Of a stretch of 64,000 nucleotides of DNA, positions 43,001 to 56,800 are shown in pieces (the stretch's first letter is position 1; every line of letters starts with the position of its first letter). This DNA comes from Neoarius graeffei (taxonomy: Eukaryota > Chordata > Actinopteri > Siluriformes > Ariidae). The notes under the pieces are model-generated. The model did not search any database, was not told where the DNA came from, and worked only from the letters and a program-made list of their open reading frames with translations. The stretch covers positions 41,346,559 to 41,410,558 of the forward strand of contig NC_083574.1 of the NCBI RefSeq assembly GCF_027579695.1, in the 5' to 3' direction. The translations under genes and the position numbers were made by a program.

Positions 43001-46000
43001 AAATATTGCAACATGCCCAAAACTGACAGAAACAAGAGAAGAGATTGTCCTTGAGCTGTCAGTGAGGTGACTGAGTGTTGGAGCTAGTGGAGGCGTGAGT
43101 GATAGAGTGGAAGAAGGAGTAGTGACTGGATTATCATTTATTCAGGATCCCGATGGCCTGCAGGTAGAAACTGTTCTTCAGCCTGGTTCTGTACTGAATG
43201 TCGCGGTACTGTCTGCCTGATGGTAGTCTGCGAAACAGTCCATGTGCTGGGTGATTGTGGTCTGTGCTGGGTGATTGTGGTCTGTGATGATTTTGAAAGC
43301 CTTTCTTGGACATTGCCATTGTGGAGGGAGCAGCTGCCAAACCAGACAGTCTTGCACCCAGTCAGGATGCTGTCTATGGTGTATTTGTAGAAGTTGGTCA
43401 GGATTTTGGGGCAGGAGCCTCAAAAGTTGCTGAGTGTGCTTAGCAACACAGTCGTTAGCGAACAGGGAGTACAGGAGGAGGCTGAGAACACATCCCTGTG
43501 GAGTTCCTGTGTTCAGAGATAGTGTCAAGGACACGTAGTCACTGATTTTCACCAGTTGGGGTCAGCTCATTTGAAAGTCCAAATTCCACAGAAGAATGTT
43601 CAATCCCAAATAAGCTTTGCAATGAGTTTGGCTGGAATGATGGTGTTAAAAGAATGAGCTGTAGTTGATGAATAGCATTCCCATTCTTATCCAGGTGTGT
43701 GAGAGCACTGTGCATCGCCAGACCAATGGCATCGTCCATTGATTTGTTTTCATGGTATGCCAATTGGAGAAGATCCATGGTGGCTGGAAGAGAGGAACAG
43801 ATGTAGAGGTCATTCAGTGATAGTCATTTGGCTGCAGACATCTTAGTGATAGCAGTGGTGGTTTTCTTGAAGCATGTGGGAATCACAGACCGTTTTAGAG
43901 AGAAATTAAAGATCTCACTTATAGCAGCTATAAAGAGTCATGTCCATAGAAGCCTCTTTCTTGAAGTTTGTAACATGAAAAAACACAGCGTGTCGTCTTC
44001 TGCTTCCTCTTCTTCTTTTGGCTTCTTCTTTCCACAACGTTTAATGTCCCTCCATCTCCCCCTGTCCTCTGTATCATTTTCTGTAGCATCAACTGTCCTC
44101 ATGTCCTCCTTCACCACATCCACAAATCTCATCTTTGGTCTTCCTCTTTTCCTTCTCCCCAGCAACTCCACCTCCAGCATTCTTTTCCCAATATACCCTG
44201 GATCTCTCCTCTGTACATGTCCAAGCCATCTCAATCTCGCCTCTTTCGCTTTGTCTCCAAGCCGTCCTACATGCTCTTCTTTTTCGTTTAACATCCTTTT
44301 GTTCCCATATTTCATGGGGTTGGATGAGCTATGAGCGTTCTCCATCTCAGTCTGTTATAGACCGTCTCTTCTTCGAGGTTAAGTTCCCTCAGATCTTCCT
44401 CTATACACTTCCATGTTTTCAGGGGCCTTCCTCGGGGGCGCCTTCCATCAGTTACAGCTTCTGCTGCTCTCCATACCACACTACTCTCTTCTTTTCTTTT
44501 GATATGCCCAAACCATCTCAAATGTTGTCTTCTCATTAAATTCTGTATGCTTTCTACTTGACATCTTTCTATCACTTCCTCACTTGATATTCCCTCTTCC
44601 CAGTGTATATTTGCCATATATTGGAGCATCCGGCAATCACATCTCTTCACCATGTTTTCAAGGTTCCTAGTCATCGGCCATGTCTCTGCTCCGTATATAA
44701 GTACAGGCCTAATGCATGCTCAGTACGTTTGTACTCTACTTTTTAGGGGAATTCCTTGATTCGTCAAAAGACTAAGCACTGTCCCTCTAATATTCTTGTT
44801 TCTAATCCTGTCCAACTTTGTCACTCCCAATGAAAATCTCAACATCTTCAACTCCGCTACCTCCAGTTCAGCTTCCTGTCTTTTTGTCAGTGCTGCTGTC
44901 TTGCACACTTCCCCTTTCACTCTGGCTGGCAACCTTCTGTCACAAATCTCTCCTGACCCTCTGCTCCATCCATTCCAACCTGCTTGCACTCTCTTCACTT
45001 CTCTTCCACACTCGCCATTACTTTGGACAGTTGACCCCAGATATTTGAACTTATCTGCTTTGACCACCTCTGTTCCTCGTAGTTGTACCATTCCACTGTC
45101 CTCACCTTCATTCATGCACATGTATTCTGTCTTGCTCCTACTGACTTTCTCTAGTGCATATTTCCATGTCTCGAAGTTTTCTTCCACCTGTTCTCACTAC
45201 AGATCACAATATCATCTGCAAACATCATTGTCCATGGGACCTCTTGCCTGCTGTCATCTATCAACCTGTCCATTATCATTGCAAACAGGAAAGGGCTTAG
45301 GGCCGAGCCCCGGTGCAGTCTAACGTCCACCTTAAATGCCTCCGTCATTCCCACTGCACATCTCACTGCTGTCATGCTGTCCTCATACATATCCAGCACC
45401 AATCTCACATACTTCTCCGCCACTCCTGATTTCCTCATGCAGTACTACAACTCCTCTCTCGGCACCCTGTCATATGGCTTCTCTAAATCCACAAACACAT
45501 AATACAGCTCCTTCTGGCCATCTCTATACTTTTCCATCAACATTCTCAAAGCAAATATTGCATCTCTGGTACTCTTTTTCCTGGCATGAAACCATATTGC
45601 TGCTCACATATATCTCTACCTCTCCTCTTAGCCTAGCTTCCACTACTCTTTCTCATAACTTCATGCTGGGGCTGGTCAACTTTATGCCTTTATAGTTACT
45701 GCAGCACTGGACATCACTCTTGTTCTTGAATTTTGGTACCAGTATACTACTTCTCCACTCCTCGTCATGTTATGAAGAAACCAGAAAAACCTTCTGTCCT
45801 GAAGACTTTCCTGTGGTTGCCTGATTATTACCTCTGCCAAATTTGTTGGAGGAAGTTACAGTATGTTTACACCTCTGTTTGTTTGGCTTTTCCCAATGTA
45901 ACTCAGTCATGAATGGATTTTAATGAAATTCTGAGGAAAGGTGGGCCATGGGCCAAGGAATCCTGATTTAAACAGCGCTGTGGTATAAAGAAATTTATAA

Positions 46001-49000
46001 CAAAAATTCTATACGCTATCACAAAAATTGGCGGCACGGTGGTGTAATGGTTAGGACTGTTGCCTCACAGCAAGAAGGTTCTGGGTTCGAGCCCAGTGAT
46101 CAACAGGGGCCTTTCTGTGTGAAGTTTGCATGTTCTCCCCGTGTCCGCGTGGGTTTCCTCCGGGAGCTCCGGTTTCTCCCACAGTCCAAAGACATGCAGG
46201 TTAGGTTAACTGGTGGCTCTAAATTGTCCATAGGTGTAAATGTGTGTGTGAATAGTTGAGAGGAGAAAACCTGTATAATAATCCAGTAGAAGGCAATGGG
46301 AAGCCACTTCTGTAATGTATCCTAGAGACTTTGATGGCTGAAGCCATCAGATCGGCCACGTCACTATAGTGATATGTCAAAATGGTTGGATGGATAACAA
46401 AAATTCACCCACGAAGTAGGGATCGACCGATATGTTTTTTCAGGGCTGATACCGATACCGATTATTATGGAATTGGGATGCCGATAACCGATATGTGCAA
46501 CCGATAAATGTAAACATTATAAGTCACATGAAATTAAACATAGCACACACTGACACAGACCTTCATATCCATGAAATGTATGTTTAATTGTAAAATTGAA
46601 CATGAAATTTTGTGCAGGGAGATGCCAGCAGCATTTGTACAATAAAGTCAAACATTAGTTAGAATAAAATGAGAAATAAAATAATAATAAAATAAATATT
46701 CACCAATAAAAAAAATAAATCACTCCCTACTATATTACAGCTCACCATTTTCTGTGGAAAATAAATGAAAATACACTCTGGATTCTTTTACACTAAGAAC
46801 TAAGTAAGACTTACCAACTTCAAGTAGTTTTTAAATAACAAATCAAGTGTAGGGAGCTGCCTGCAGCATTTTTTAAAAAGTAAAATCAAACATAAAGTAG
46901 GCTATCACTCCCTATTAGGAGCGGCTGCTCCTTTAAGAGTATATCGCTTTCCGAATCAGAAGCGCTAGCGAGGAGAATCACTTGCGCAAGAATTATAAAT
47001 ACTAGTCACACCTGGCTTGTTTAAATGTTCAAATAGCGCTTTATAAAGTTACCTAACATACAAGTGCAGTGCGCTTTCTGAGCACGAGTCACGCCATGAA
47101 GTTTACTCATCACCATAACAAATAGCCCAGTAGGCTTGCGCTAGCCTACAGAACACAAACATTACGTTTTATTTTATCTTCCCTTGACCACCTCTCTGTA
47201 TGGCTGTCATTCTACTGTTCGAGTAGAACTACTGACACATTCACAACGTTTCCAGACGGGGATTTAAAAATGACTGCAGCCTACGTTATGCTGTTTCAGC
47301 AAGACTAGTTGGTTGTAGGCTAATTCAGGTGCTTCCTTCCGTAGGCTAAGTTTGCCTGGCTACACAGATGCAAATGGACAATTTTAACGAGTAGTAGATG
47401 AAGAATGTAAACATATAATGATGTTGTGCTTTTGCAACTTGTGTGTTTGTGACTTATTGCGGCAAAAGCAGCGTGTCCTTACCTTGATACAGGCGCCTTG
47501 AAACAGTTCAGAGTGTTTAGCTGCGCGTGTTGATTGGCTATATCTCTTGTGCCAAACAAATCAGATATTGTGGTGGGCGGGACCGTGTTCTTGAACTCAG
47601 AGAGGCGAGTGCAGGAAAGGACGTGCAGTGACAGTCGCGTTAGGAACGAAATGGCTGCAAAAAGGCATGTTATCGGCATATCGGTGGAAATTATGGCCGA
47701 TACCGATAACCCTAAAAATGCAGAATATCGGCCCGATATATCGGCCAGGCCGATTATCGGTCGACCCCTACCACAAAGTACATTTTATCCTCTCTTGTTC
47801 CAGGCACATGTAGTATTAAACCCTATCTTAGTTTATCCTAAGTTAGTTTCACCAGAGTGGAAGCTAATGAGCAGATGTACAGAGTACAAGGTCATTCGCA
47901 GAGTACAGTGGTGCTTGAAAGTTTGTGAACCCTTTAGGATTTTCTATATACGGTATATGACCTAAAACATCATCAGATTTTCACACAAGTCCTAAAAGTA
48001 GATAAAGAGAACCCACTTAAACGAGACAAAAATATTATACTTGGTCATTTATTTATTGAGGAAAATGATCCAATATTACATATCTGTGAGTGGCAAAAGT
48101 ATGTGAACCTTTGCTTTCAGTATCTGGTGTGACCCCCTTGTGCAGCAATAACTGCAACTAAACGTTTCCAGTAACTGTTGATCAGTCCTGCACACTGGCT
48201 TGGAGGAATTTTAGCCCATTCCTCTGTGCAGAACAGCTTCAACTCTGGGATGTTGGTGGGTTTCCTCACATGAGCTGCTCGCTTCAGGTCCTTCCACAAC
48301 ATTTCAATTGGATTAAGGTCAAGACTTTGACTTGGCTATTGCAAAACATTAACTTTTTTTTATTTTTCTTTAACCATTCTTTGGTAGAACGACTTGTGTG
48401 CTTAGGGTCGTTGTCTGGCCCAAACCATGATACTACCACCACCATGTTTCACAGATGGGATAAGGTTCTTATGCTGGAATGCAGTGTTTTTCCTTTCTCC
48501 AAACATAACACTTTTCTCATTCAAGCCAAAAAGTTCTATTTTGGTCTCATCCGTCCACAAAACATTTTTCCAATAGCCTTCTGGCTTGTCCACGCGATCT
48601 TTAGCAAACTGCAGATGAGCAGCAATGTTCTTTTTCGAGAGCAGTGGCTTTCTCCTTGCAACCCTGCCATGCACACCATTGTTGTTCAGTGTTCTCCTGA
48701 TGGTGGACTCATGAACATGAACATTAGCCAATGTGAGAGAGGCCTTCAGTTGCTTAGAAGTTACCTTGGGGTCCTTTGTGACCTCGTCGGCTATTACACG
48801 CCTTGCTCTTGGAGTGACCTTTGTTGGTCGACCACTCCTGGGGAGGGAAACAATGGTCTTGAATTTCTTCCATTTGTACACAATCTGTCTGACTGTGGAT
48901 TGGTGGAGTCCAAACTCTTTAGAGATGGTTTTGTAGCCTTTTCCAGCCTGATGAGCATCAACAATGCTTTTTCTGAGGTCCTCAGAAATCTCCTTTGCTC

Positions 49001-50819
49001 ATGCCATGATACACTTCCACAAACATGTGTTGTGACGATCAGACTTTGATAGATCCCTGTTCTTTAAATAAAACAGGGTGCCCACTCACACCTGATTGTC
49101 ATCCCATTGATTGAAAATACCTGACTCTAATTTCACCTTCAAATTAACTGCTAATCCTAGAGGTTCACATACTTTTGCCCCTCACAGATATGTAATATTG
49201 GATCATTATCCTCAATAAATAAATGACGAAGTATAATATTTTTGTCTCATTTGTTTAACTGGGTTCTCTTTATCTACTTTTAGGACTTGTGTGAAAATCT
49301 GATGTTTTAGGTCATATTTATGCAGAAATACAGAAAATTCTCAAGGGTTCACAAACTTTCAAGCACCACTGTACAGCAATGCAAACAGTGCTTTCACAGC
49401 CTAGTTTCTAACAGTGTCTCTTCTTTGCCAGATGAACAAGTGAAGAAAAGGCATCACTCTAGCAGCTCAGTGAGTGAGGCAGACAGGAATGAAATCTGCC
49501 TCTTCTTCGTGCGCAAGGGATGCAGTTTCAAAGGTATCAACCCTTAACAATTCACTAAGTGTCTCAAAAATCAAAATATTACTTCATACTCAGGCGTTCA
49601 GTTCCAAATTTATCACAGCTGCAGGTCAGATTACACTTATAAATCTTTTACTTCATTGAAATTTGACCATAATCTAGAAATCTGGTAACTGTCCATTAAA
49701 CTGATCTTGTTTTTAATGATCACGGGACCAATTTTTTTTTTTTTTTTTTATCTCTCTGTTAGAGAAATGTGTCCGTGTTCATCATGATCTGCCTTATAAA
49801 TGGGAGATTCTGGATAAAGATGGAGTAACATGGAAACACTTGCCCAATGAAGATGATGTTGAGAGGGCCTACTGTAATCCAGCTAATGACAAAAGGTATT
49901 TCATATAACTATTAGGGTGCATCAGTTGCCCCCTAAAAATGAAAAGTTCCTCCGATCGTGATGCATTTTTGTTTTTATGTTCCTTTTAGTAAGAGAACAC
50001 ACCGGGTGAAATTTTTTGACAAAATTCAAAAGTTTAATGGTGGCACCAGCCAGGAGCTCAAAGTTTTGGAAAAAGCTGCTATTTTATGACTTTTGTGACA
50101 AAATTTCGATCACTTTTCATGAAACATTATGGCACCTTATAGAGTATACCAAATATCTTTAGAGACACATTTTTAGTACATATTCTAAATATAATTATCA
50201 AGCACAGTTTGAGTTTTAGCTGTTCATTGAATCATTGTTCAACTACTTTTAAACAATACAAATGTATTATGAATCACATTAATGCTTCTCAACCCCTTGC
50301 AAAGGTTCTTAACATGATCTCTGGGTCACAAGAAATCAATAAATGGAGTCCAACATTGTGATTCAAACCTTATGCGAAAACATAAAATAAGCGTTTTTTG
50401 GCAAAAAATGAACCTCATGGTGCCACCATTAGACTTTTGAATATGGTCAAAACATTTTACAGGATGTCTTTATTGGTGAAAAGGAACACCCAAACAAAAA
50501 TGCATCAGATTTTATGAAAGTGAGGGCAACTGATGCACCCTAATAATTATATGTGCTGCACGTCACATCTGCAACATTTAAGTTATTCCATGAAATCGAG
50601 TCGTACATGAGCTGACTGCGGCTATAAGTCATGTACGATGAGATTGAGTGGAATAACTGTTTTATTCTATCCACATTCACTGGATTTTGAGAAACAGAGC
50701 ATTTTTACTTTCATTTTTTTGCAAATTTGATAACTTGTATACAAAACAGCCGACAAAGTCATTTCCACTTAGAATGGAAGCAAACCGGCGAAATGACAGG
50801 AACAATTTGTGAAAAATGC

Positions 50820-50852
<33 letters not shown>

Positions 50853-53800
50853 TCTTGAAAAATTAAAAATGATGTTATTACCATCAAGTACTTTCATTCC
50901 ATTGCTTTTTTTTTTGTATTTTTGGGGGTTTTGTTTTCAAGTAGTTTTTATTTCGTCCTTGGTTGGTTCAGCAACACACTGCCATTTTGTTTTTCTCTAC
51001 TCACGGTATATGAGCTGACAGCCTAGTCGTAGAGTAGCCAATCAGAGCACGTACAGTGCCTTGAAAAAGTATTCATACGCCTTGAACTTTTTCACATTTT
51101 TCCACCTTACAACCACGAACTTAAAAGTTTTTAATTGATATTTTGGGTGATAGACCAACACAGAGTAGCACATAATTGTGAAGTGAAACGAAAATGATAA
51201 ATGGTCTTCAAAATTTTAAACAAATAAAAATCTGAAAAATGTGGTGTGCATTAGTATTCAGGCCCCCCCCCGTACTCTGATACCTCTAAATACAATCCAG
51301 TGCAATCAATTGCCTTCAGAAGTCATCTACCGGTAATTAGTTAATAGAGTCCTACTGTGTGTAATTTACTCTCAGCATAAATACACTTGTTCTGTGAAGG
51401 CCTCAGTGGTTTGTTAGAGAACACTGAAGAACAAACAGCATCATGAAGACCAAAGAACTCACCAGACAGGTCAGGGATAAAGTTCTGGAGAAGTTTAAAG
51501 CAGGGTTAGGTTATTAAAAAAAAATCCCAAGCTCTGAACATCTCAAGAAGCACTGTTCAATCCATCATTCAAAAATGGAAAAAGTATGGCACAACTGCAA
51601 ACCTACCAAGACATGGCCGTCCACCTAAACTGACAGAGTGAGCAAGGAGAGCACTGGTCAGAGAAGCAGCCAAGAGGCCCATGATCACTCTGGAGGAGCT
51701 GCAGAAATCCACAGCTCAGGTGGGAGAATCTGTGCACAGGACAACTATAAGTCGTACACTCCACAAATCTGGCCCTTTGGGAAGAGTAGCAAGAAGAAAG
51801 CCATTGTTGAAAGACAGGCGTAAGAAGTCCCGTTTGCCAGAAGCCATGTAGGGGACACAGCAAACATGTGGAAGAAGGTGCTTTGGTCAGATGAGACCAA
51901 AGTTGAACTTTTTGTCCTAAATGCAAAGCGCTATGTGTGACGGAAAACTAACACTGCTCATCACCCTGCACACACCATCCCCACTGTGAAACATGGTGGT
52001 GGCAGCATCATGCTATGGGGATGCTTTTCTTCAGCAGGGACAGGGAAGCTGGTCAGAGTTGATGGGAAGATGGATGGAGCTAAATACAGGGCAATCCTGG
52101 AAGAAAACCTGTTGGAGGCTGCAAAAGACTTGAGACTGGGAAGGAGATTCACCTTCCAGCAAGACAGTGACCCTAAACATACAGCCGGAGCTACAGAGGA
52201 ATGGTTTAGATCAAAGAATATTCATGTGTTAGAATGGCCCAGTCAAAGTCCAGACCTAAATCCCATTGAGCATCTGTGGCAAGACTTGAAAATCGCTGTT
52301 CACAGACGCTCTCCATCCAATCTGGCTGAGCTTGAGCTATTTTGCAAAGAAGAATGGGCAAAAATTTCAGTGTCTAGATGTGCAAAGCTGGTAGAGACAT
52401 ACCACAAAAGACTTGCAGCTGTAATTGCAGCAAAAGGTGGCTCTACAAAGTATTGACGCAGGGGGGCTGAATACTAATGCACACCACATTTTTCAGATTT
52501 TTATTTGTTTAAAATTTTGAAGACCATTTTATCATTTTCGTTTCACTTCACAATTATGTGCTACTCTGTGTTGGTCTATCACATAAAATCTCAATTAAAA
52601 ACTTTTAAGTTCGTGGTTGTAAGGTGGAAAAATGTGAAAAAGTTCAAGGGGTATGAATAGTTTTTCAAGGCACTGTATTTGCTCATATCCAGTGACTGTG
52701 GATAGAATAAAATCACGTATTCTCCTTTCACCTGAAAATATGCCGTAGGGTACCGTTGTATAATATGAGCTGAGCCAGGACATTGATCGGATGGTCAAAC
52801 TTGGTCACACAGATGTCCTGATTGATGTCTCTGGCCAGAATCGTTTCTCTACTTGCAAAAGCAGAAAGCTACTAGTGAATGCCACTCATTTGCTGCAGAT
52901 TTATATCAATCAAATTCAAGGGCAGCACAGTGGCGCTTCACAGTTCCAGGTTCCCTGGTTCAATCCTGAGCTCCGGTTACAGTCTTTCTGGAGTTTGGTG
53001 CATGTTCTGCCCAAGTCCATATGGGTGTCTTCAGGTTCTCTTGTTTCTTCCTACCTGCAAAAAATACCAGTATGTGGATTGGATATGCTAAATTGCACCT
53101 AGGCGTGTGTGTGTGTGTGAGATGCGGACTTGCATCCTACTCAGGGTGTGTTCATTGTTCCCTGGATAGGCTTACTGAAGATGAATAAATTTATTCAATT
53201 TAGATTAATTTTTACTTATTTACCCATTGTGGAATTGTTCTTTTTGTGATAGAAGCATGAAATTTGGCACACTAGCTTAAGTTGATGTATATAATAATTT
53301 GAGGTATGGGGGCATTTGATTCATTGTGGTTGCAAGAAAGGGTGTTCGGGTCGATATAAATGTATGGCTAATCTTCAGTGTACAGCGTTATGCTTCTGTA
53401 GTGGGGATTGTAATCAGTAATGACGAGAGGTATTTTTTCAATATTTTGCTATAACATGATCATAATCCATATTAACAGCTAAAACTTTGAACTGCAAAAA
53501 TGCTCTTCTGGCAGCCTTATTTACTTAATACTGTACCCCTATGTCATGTGACTTGTCATGTGACTAACCATGTGATACCCGTGAGACCAAGAAATTATCT
53601 CAGTGTCTGAAATCACTCCCTACTCACTATATAGGGCACTGTATAGTGAGGACGCCATTTTGTAGTGCTGTCCGAAACCTTAGTGAGGATTATTTACACC
53701 CTACAGTAGTGCTTGAAAGTTTGTGAATCTTTTAGAATTTTCTATATTTCTGAATAAATATGACCTAAAACATCATCAGATTTTCACACAAGTCCTAAAA

Positions 53801-56800
53801 ATAGATAAAGAGAACCCAGTTAAACAAATGAGACAAAAATATTATACTTGGTCATTTATTTATTGAGGAAAATGATCCAATATTACATATCTGTGAGTGG
53901 CAAAAGTATGTGAACCTTTGCTTTCAGTATCTGGTGTGACCCCCTTGTGCAGCAATAACTGCAACTAAACGTTTCCAGTAACTGTTGATCAGTCCTGCAC
54001 ACCGGCTTGGAGGAATTTTAGCCCATTCCTCCATACAGAACAGCTTCAACTCTGGGATGTTGGTGGGTTTCCTCACATGAACTGCTCACTTCAGGTCCTT
54101 CCACAACATTTCGATTGGATTAAGGTCAGGACTTTGACTTGGCCATTCCAAAACATTAACTTTATTCTTCTTTAAGCATTCTTTGGTAGAACGACTTGTG
54201 TGCTTAGGGTCGTTGTCTTGCTGCATGACCCACCTTCTCTTGAGATTCAGTTCATGGACAGATGTCCTGACATTTTCCTTTTGAATTGGCTGGTATAATT
54301 CAGAATTCATTGTTCCATCAATGATGGCAAGCTGTCCTGGCCCAGATGCAGCAAAACAGGCCCAAACCATGATACTACCACCACCATGTTTCACAGATGG
54401 GATAAGGTTCTTATGCTGGAATGCAGTGTTTTCCTTTCTCCAAACATAACGCTTCTCATTGAAACCAAAAAGTTCTATTTTGGTGTCATCTGTCCACAGA
54501 ACATTTTTCCAATAGCCTTCACGATGTTCATGTGATCTTTAGCAAACTGCAGACGAGCAGCAATTTCTTTTTGGAGAGCAGTGGCTTTCTCCTTGCAACC
54601 CTACCATGCATACCATTGTTGTTCAGTGTTCTCCTGATGGTGGACTCATGAACATTAACATTAGCCAGTGTGAGAGAGGCCTTCAGTTGCTTAGAAGTTA
54701 CCCTGGGGTCCTTTGTGACCTCGCCGACTATTATACGCCTTGCTCTTGGAGTGATCTTTGTTGGTCGACCACTCCTGGGGAGGGTAACAATGGTCTTGAA
54801 TTTCCTCCGTTTGTACACAATCTGTCTGACTGTGGATTGGTGGAGTCCAAACTCTTTAGAGATGGTTTTGTAACCTTTTCCAGCCTGATGAACATCAACA
54901 ACGCTTTTTCTGAGGTCCTCAGAAATCTCCTTTGTTCGTGCCATGATACACTTCCACAAGCATGTGTTGTGAAGATCAGAATTTGATAGATCCCTGTTCT
55001 TTAAATAAAACAGGGTGCCCACTCACACCTGATTGTCATCCCATTGATTGAAAACACCTGACTCTAATTTCACCTTCAAATTAACTGATAATCCTAGAGG
55101 TTCACATACTTTTGCCACTCACAGATATGTAATATTCGATCATTTTCCTCAATAAATAAATGACCGAGTATAATATTTTTGTCTCATTTGTTTAACTGGG
55201 TTCTCTTTATCTACTTTTAGGACTTGTGTGAAAATCTGATGATGTTTTAGGTCATATTTATTCAGAAATATAGAAAATTCTAAAGGGTTCACAAACTTTC
55301 AAGCACCACTGTATATAGTGCACTCAAAGTATCCCACAATGCATCAAGAAAAGTAGTGTACAACAATGGTCTCTAACCAAAGCAATACATCCCATTATGC
55401 ATTGCAGTCGCACTGAAAGAAATCAAATTAAAAGTCTCAAATTTGATTTAATAAAAGGCAGCGACAAAGAAGAAAGTATTCAGCCTTGATTTAAAAAAAA
55501 AAACAAAACTGAAAGATGCAGGTACTTTGTATTGATTAATGTGGGAAATGCACTCAGTATAATATGGATTTATCACAAAAATACGTGCATGTATTTATTA
55601 TTTTGAAAACCCACCAGCCGACTGATCTGGCACGTTTTAATTGTGCGACAGTAATGATGTAAATACTGGCGTGACGGACTAGTATAGTAATTCCCTATAT
55701 AGGGAGTAGTGAATGAGTGAGTGATTTCGGACACAAGGTCTATTTGTGAGGTAGACATTCAATCAACGTGTCTTTTTTTTTTTTTTTGTAAGCAATCTTA
55801 TAAAAATACCTTCAAAACAAAAGAAAACTCATTTAGCCTCGTTTTCATGTTGGCTCGATTTTGCACATCCGTATTCCAGGGTTTAGAAGCCGAATTTGAA
55901 ATGCCCCCATATCTAGAATTATTATATCTAGCAACTTGAGCTAGTGTGCCAAATGTCGTGCTTCTATCACAAAGTGAACAATTTCTCACCTTAACAGCCC
56001 GACTACTATGGGGATTTGTCCATTCAGCCACAAGGGTATTAGTGAGATCAGGCACTGATGTTGGGTGAGGAGGCCTGGCACACAGTCAGGGCTCCAGTTC
56101 ATCACAAAGGTGTTTAGTGAGGTTGAGGTCAGGGCTCTGTGCGGGCAACTCAAGCGCTTCTATTCCAACCTTGGCAAAATACATCTCGACAGACCACACT
56201 TTGTGCACAGTGTCATTGTCATGCTCGAATAGGTTTGAGTCTCTTTGTTCTAGTAAAGGTTCCAGTAATGCTAGAGCATACAAAGACCTTCTAGTGTGCT
56301 TTCAATTTTGTAGCAACAGTTTGGTGAAGAAACACATATGGGTGTGATGGTCAGCTGTCCACATACTTTTGGTCATATAGTGTAGCTCGATTGAAAAATA
56401 TAGTATGTTGAAATAACAGATATGTGACAATGAGGAAAAGCACATTGTTGGTCCTTTTAAGATCAAGGAAGGATGAGAAGAGATGGGGCATTTCCTGCCA
56501 CAGACCAGAAAGCAATGATTACCGAAGAGAACCACTGAGGCTACGTTTACATTAGACCGTATCTGTCTCGTTTTCTTCGCGGATGCACTGTCCGTTTACA
56601 TTAAACCGCCTGGAAACGCCAGGAAACGGGAATCCGCCAGCGTCCACGTATTCAATCCAGATCGTGTCAGCTCCGGTGCTGTGTAAACATTGAGAATACG
56701 CGGATACGCTGTGCTGAGCTCTAGCTGGCGTCTCATTGGACAATGTCACTGTGACATCCACCTTCCTGATTCGCTGGCGTTGGTCATGTGACGCGACTGC

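Larger units (their letters stand above)
50560..52780. other. Intron sequence hosting a Tc1
   Basis: Left part 50580-51050 and right part 52680-52780 share tgagctgac and gaataaaa motifs in opposite order, suggesting an older TIR element. An (ATA)n tract lies at 50820-50851. Confidence 0.3.
53230..55990. repeat. Long imperfect inverted repeat around a Tc1
   Basis: The stretch 53232-53325 (gtgatagaagcatgaaattt, ggcacactagcttaagttg, atgggggcatttgattc) is repeated in inverse at 55895-55990. This suggests a TIR element of unknown family into which the Tc1 at 53704 inserted. Confidence 0.6.

Noticed and set aside
43828..45695. Plus-strand ORFs of 119-175 residues
   Set aside because: They are antisense shadows of the minus-strand RTE-like LINE; Ser/Leu-rich translation with no domain.
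47534..47965. A 143-residue plus-strand ORF
   Set aside because: It crosses the right end of the hAT element and enters unrelated intron and a Tc1 end; no motif.
52791..53102. A 103-residue plus-strand ORF
   Set aside because: It crosses into an old SINE-like repeat; no splice sites in phase with gene B and no domain.
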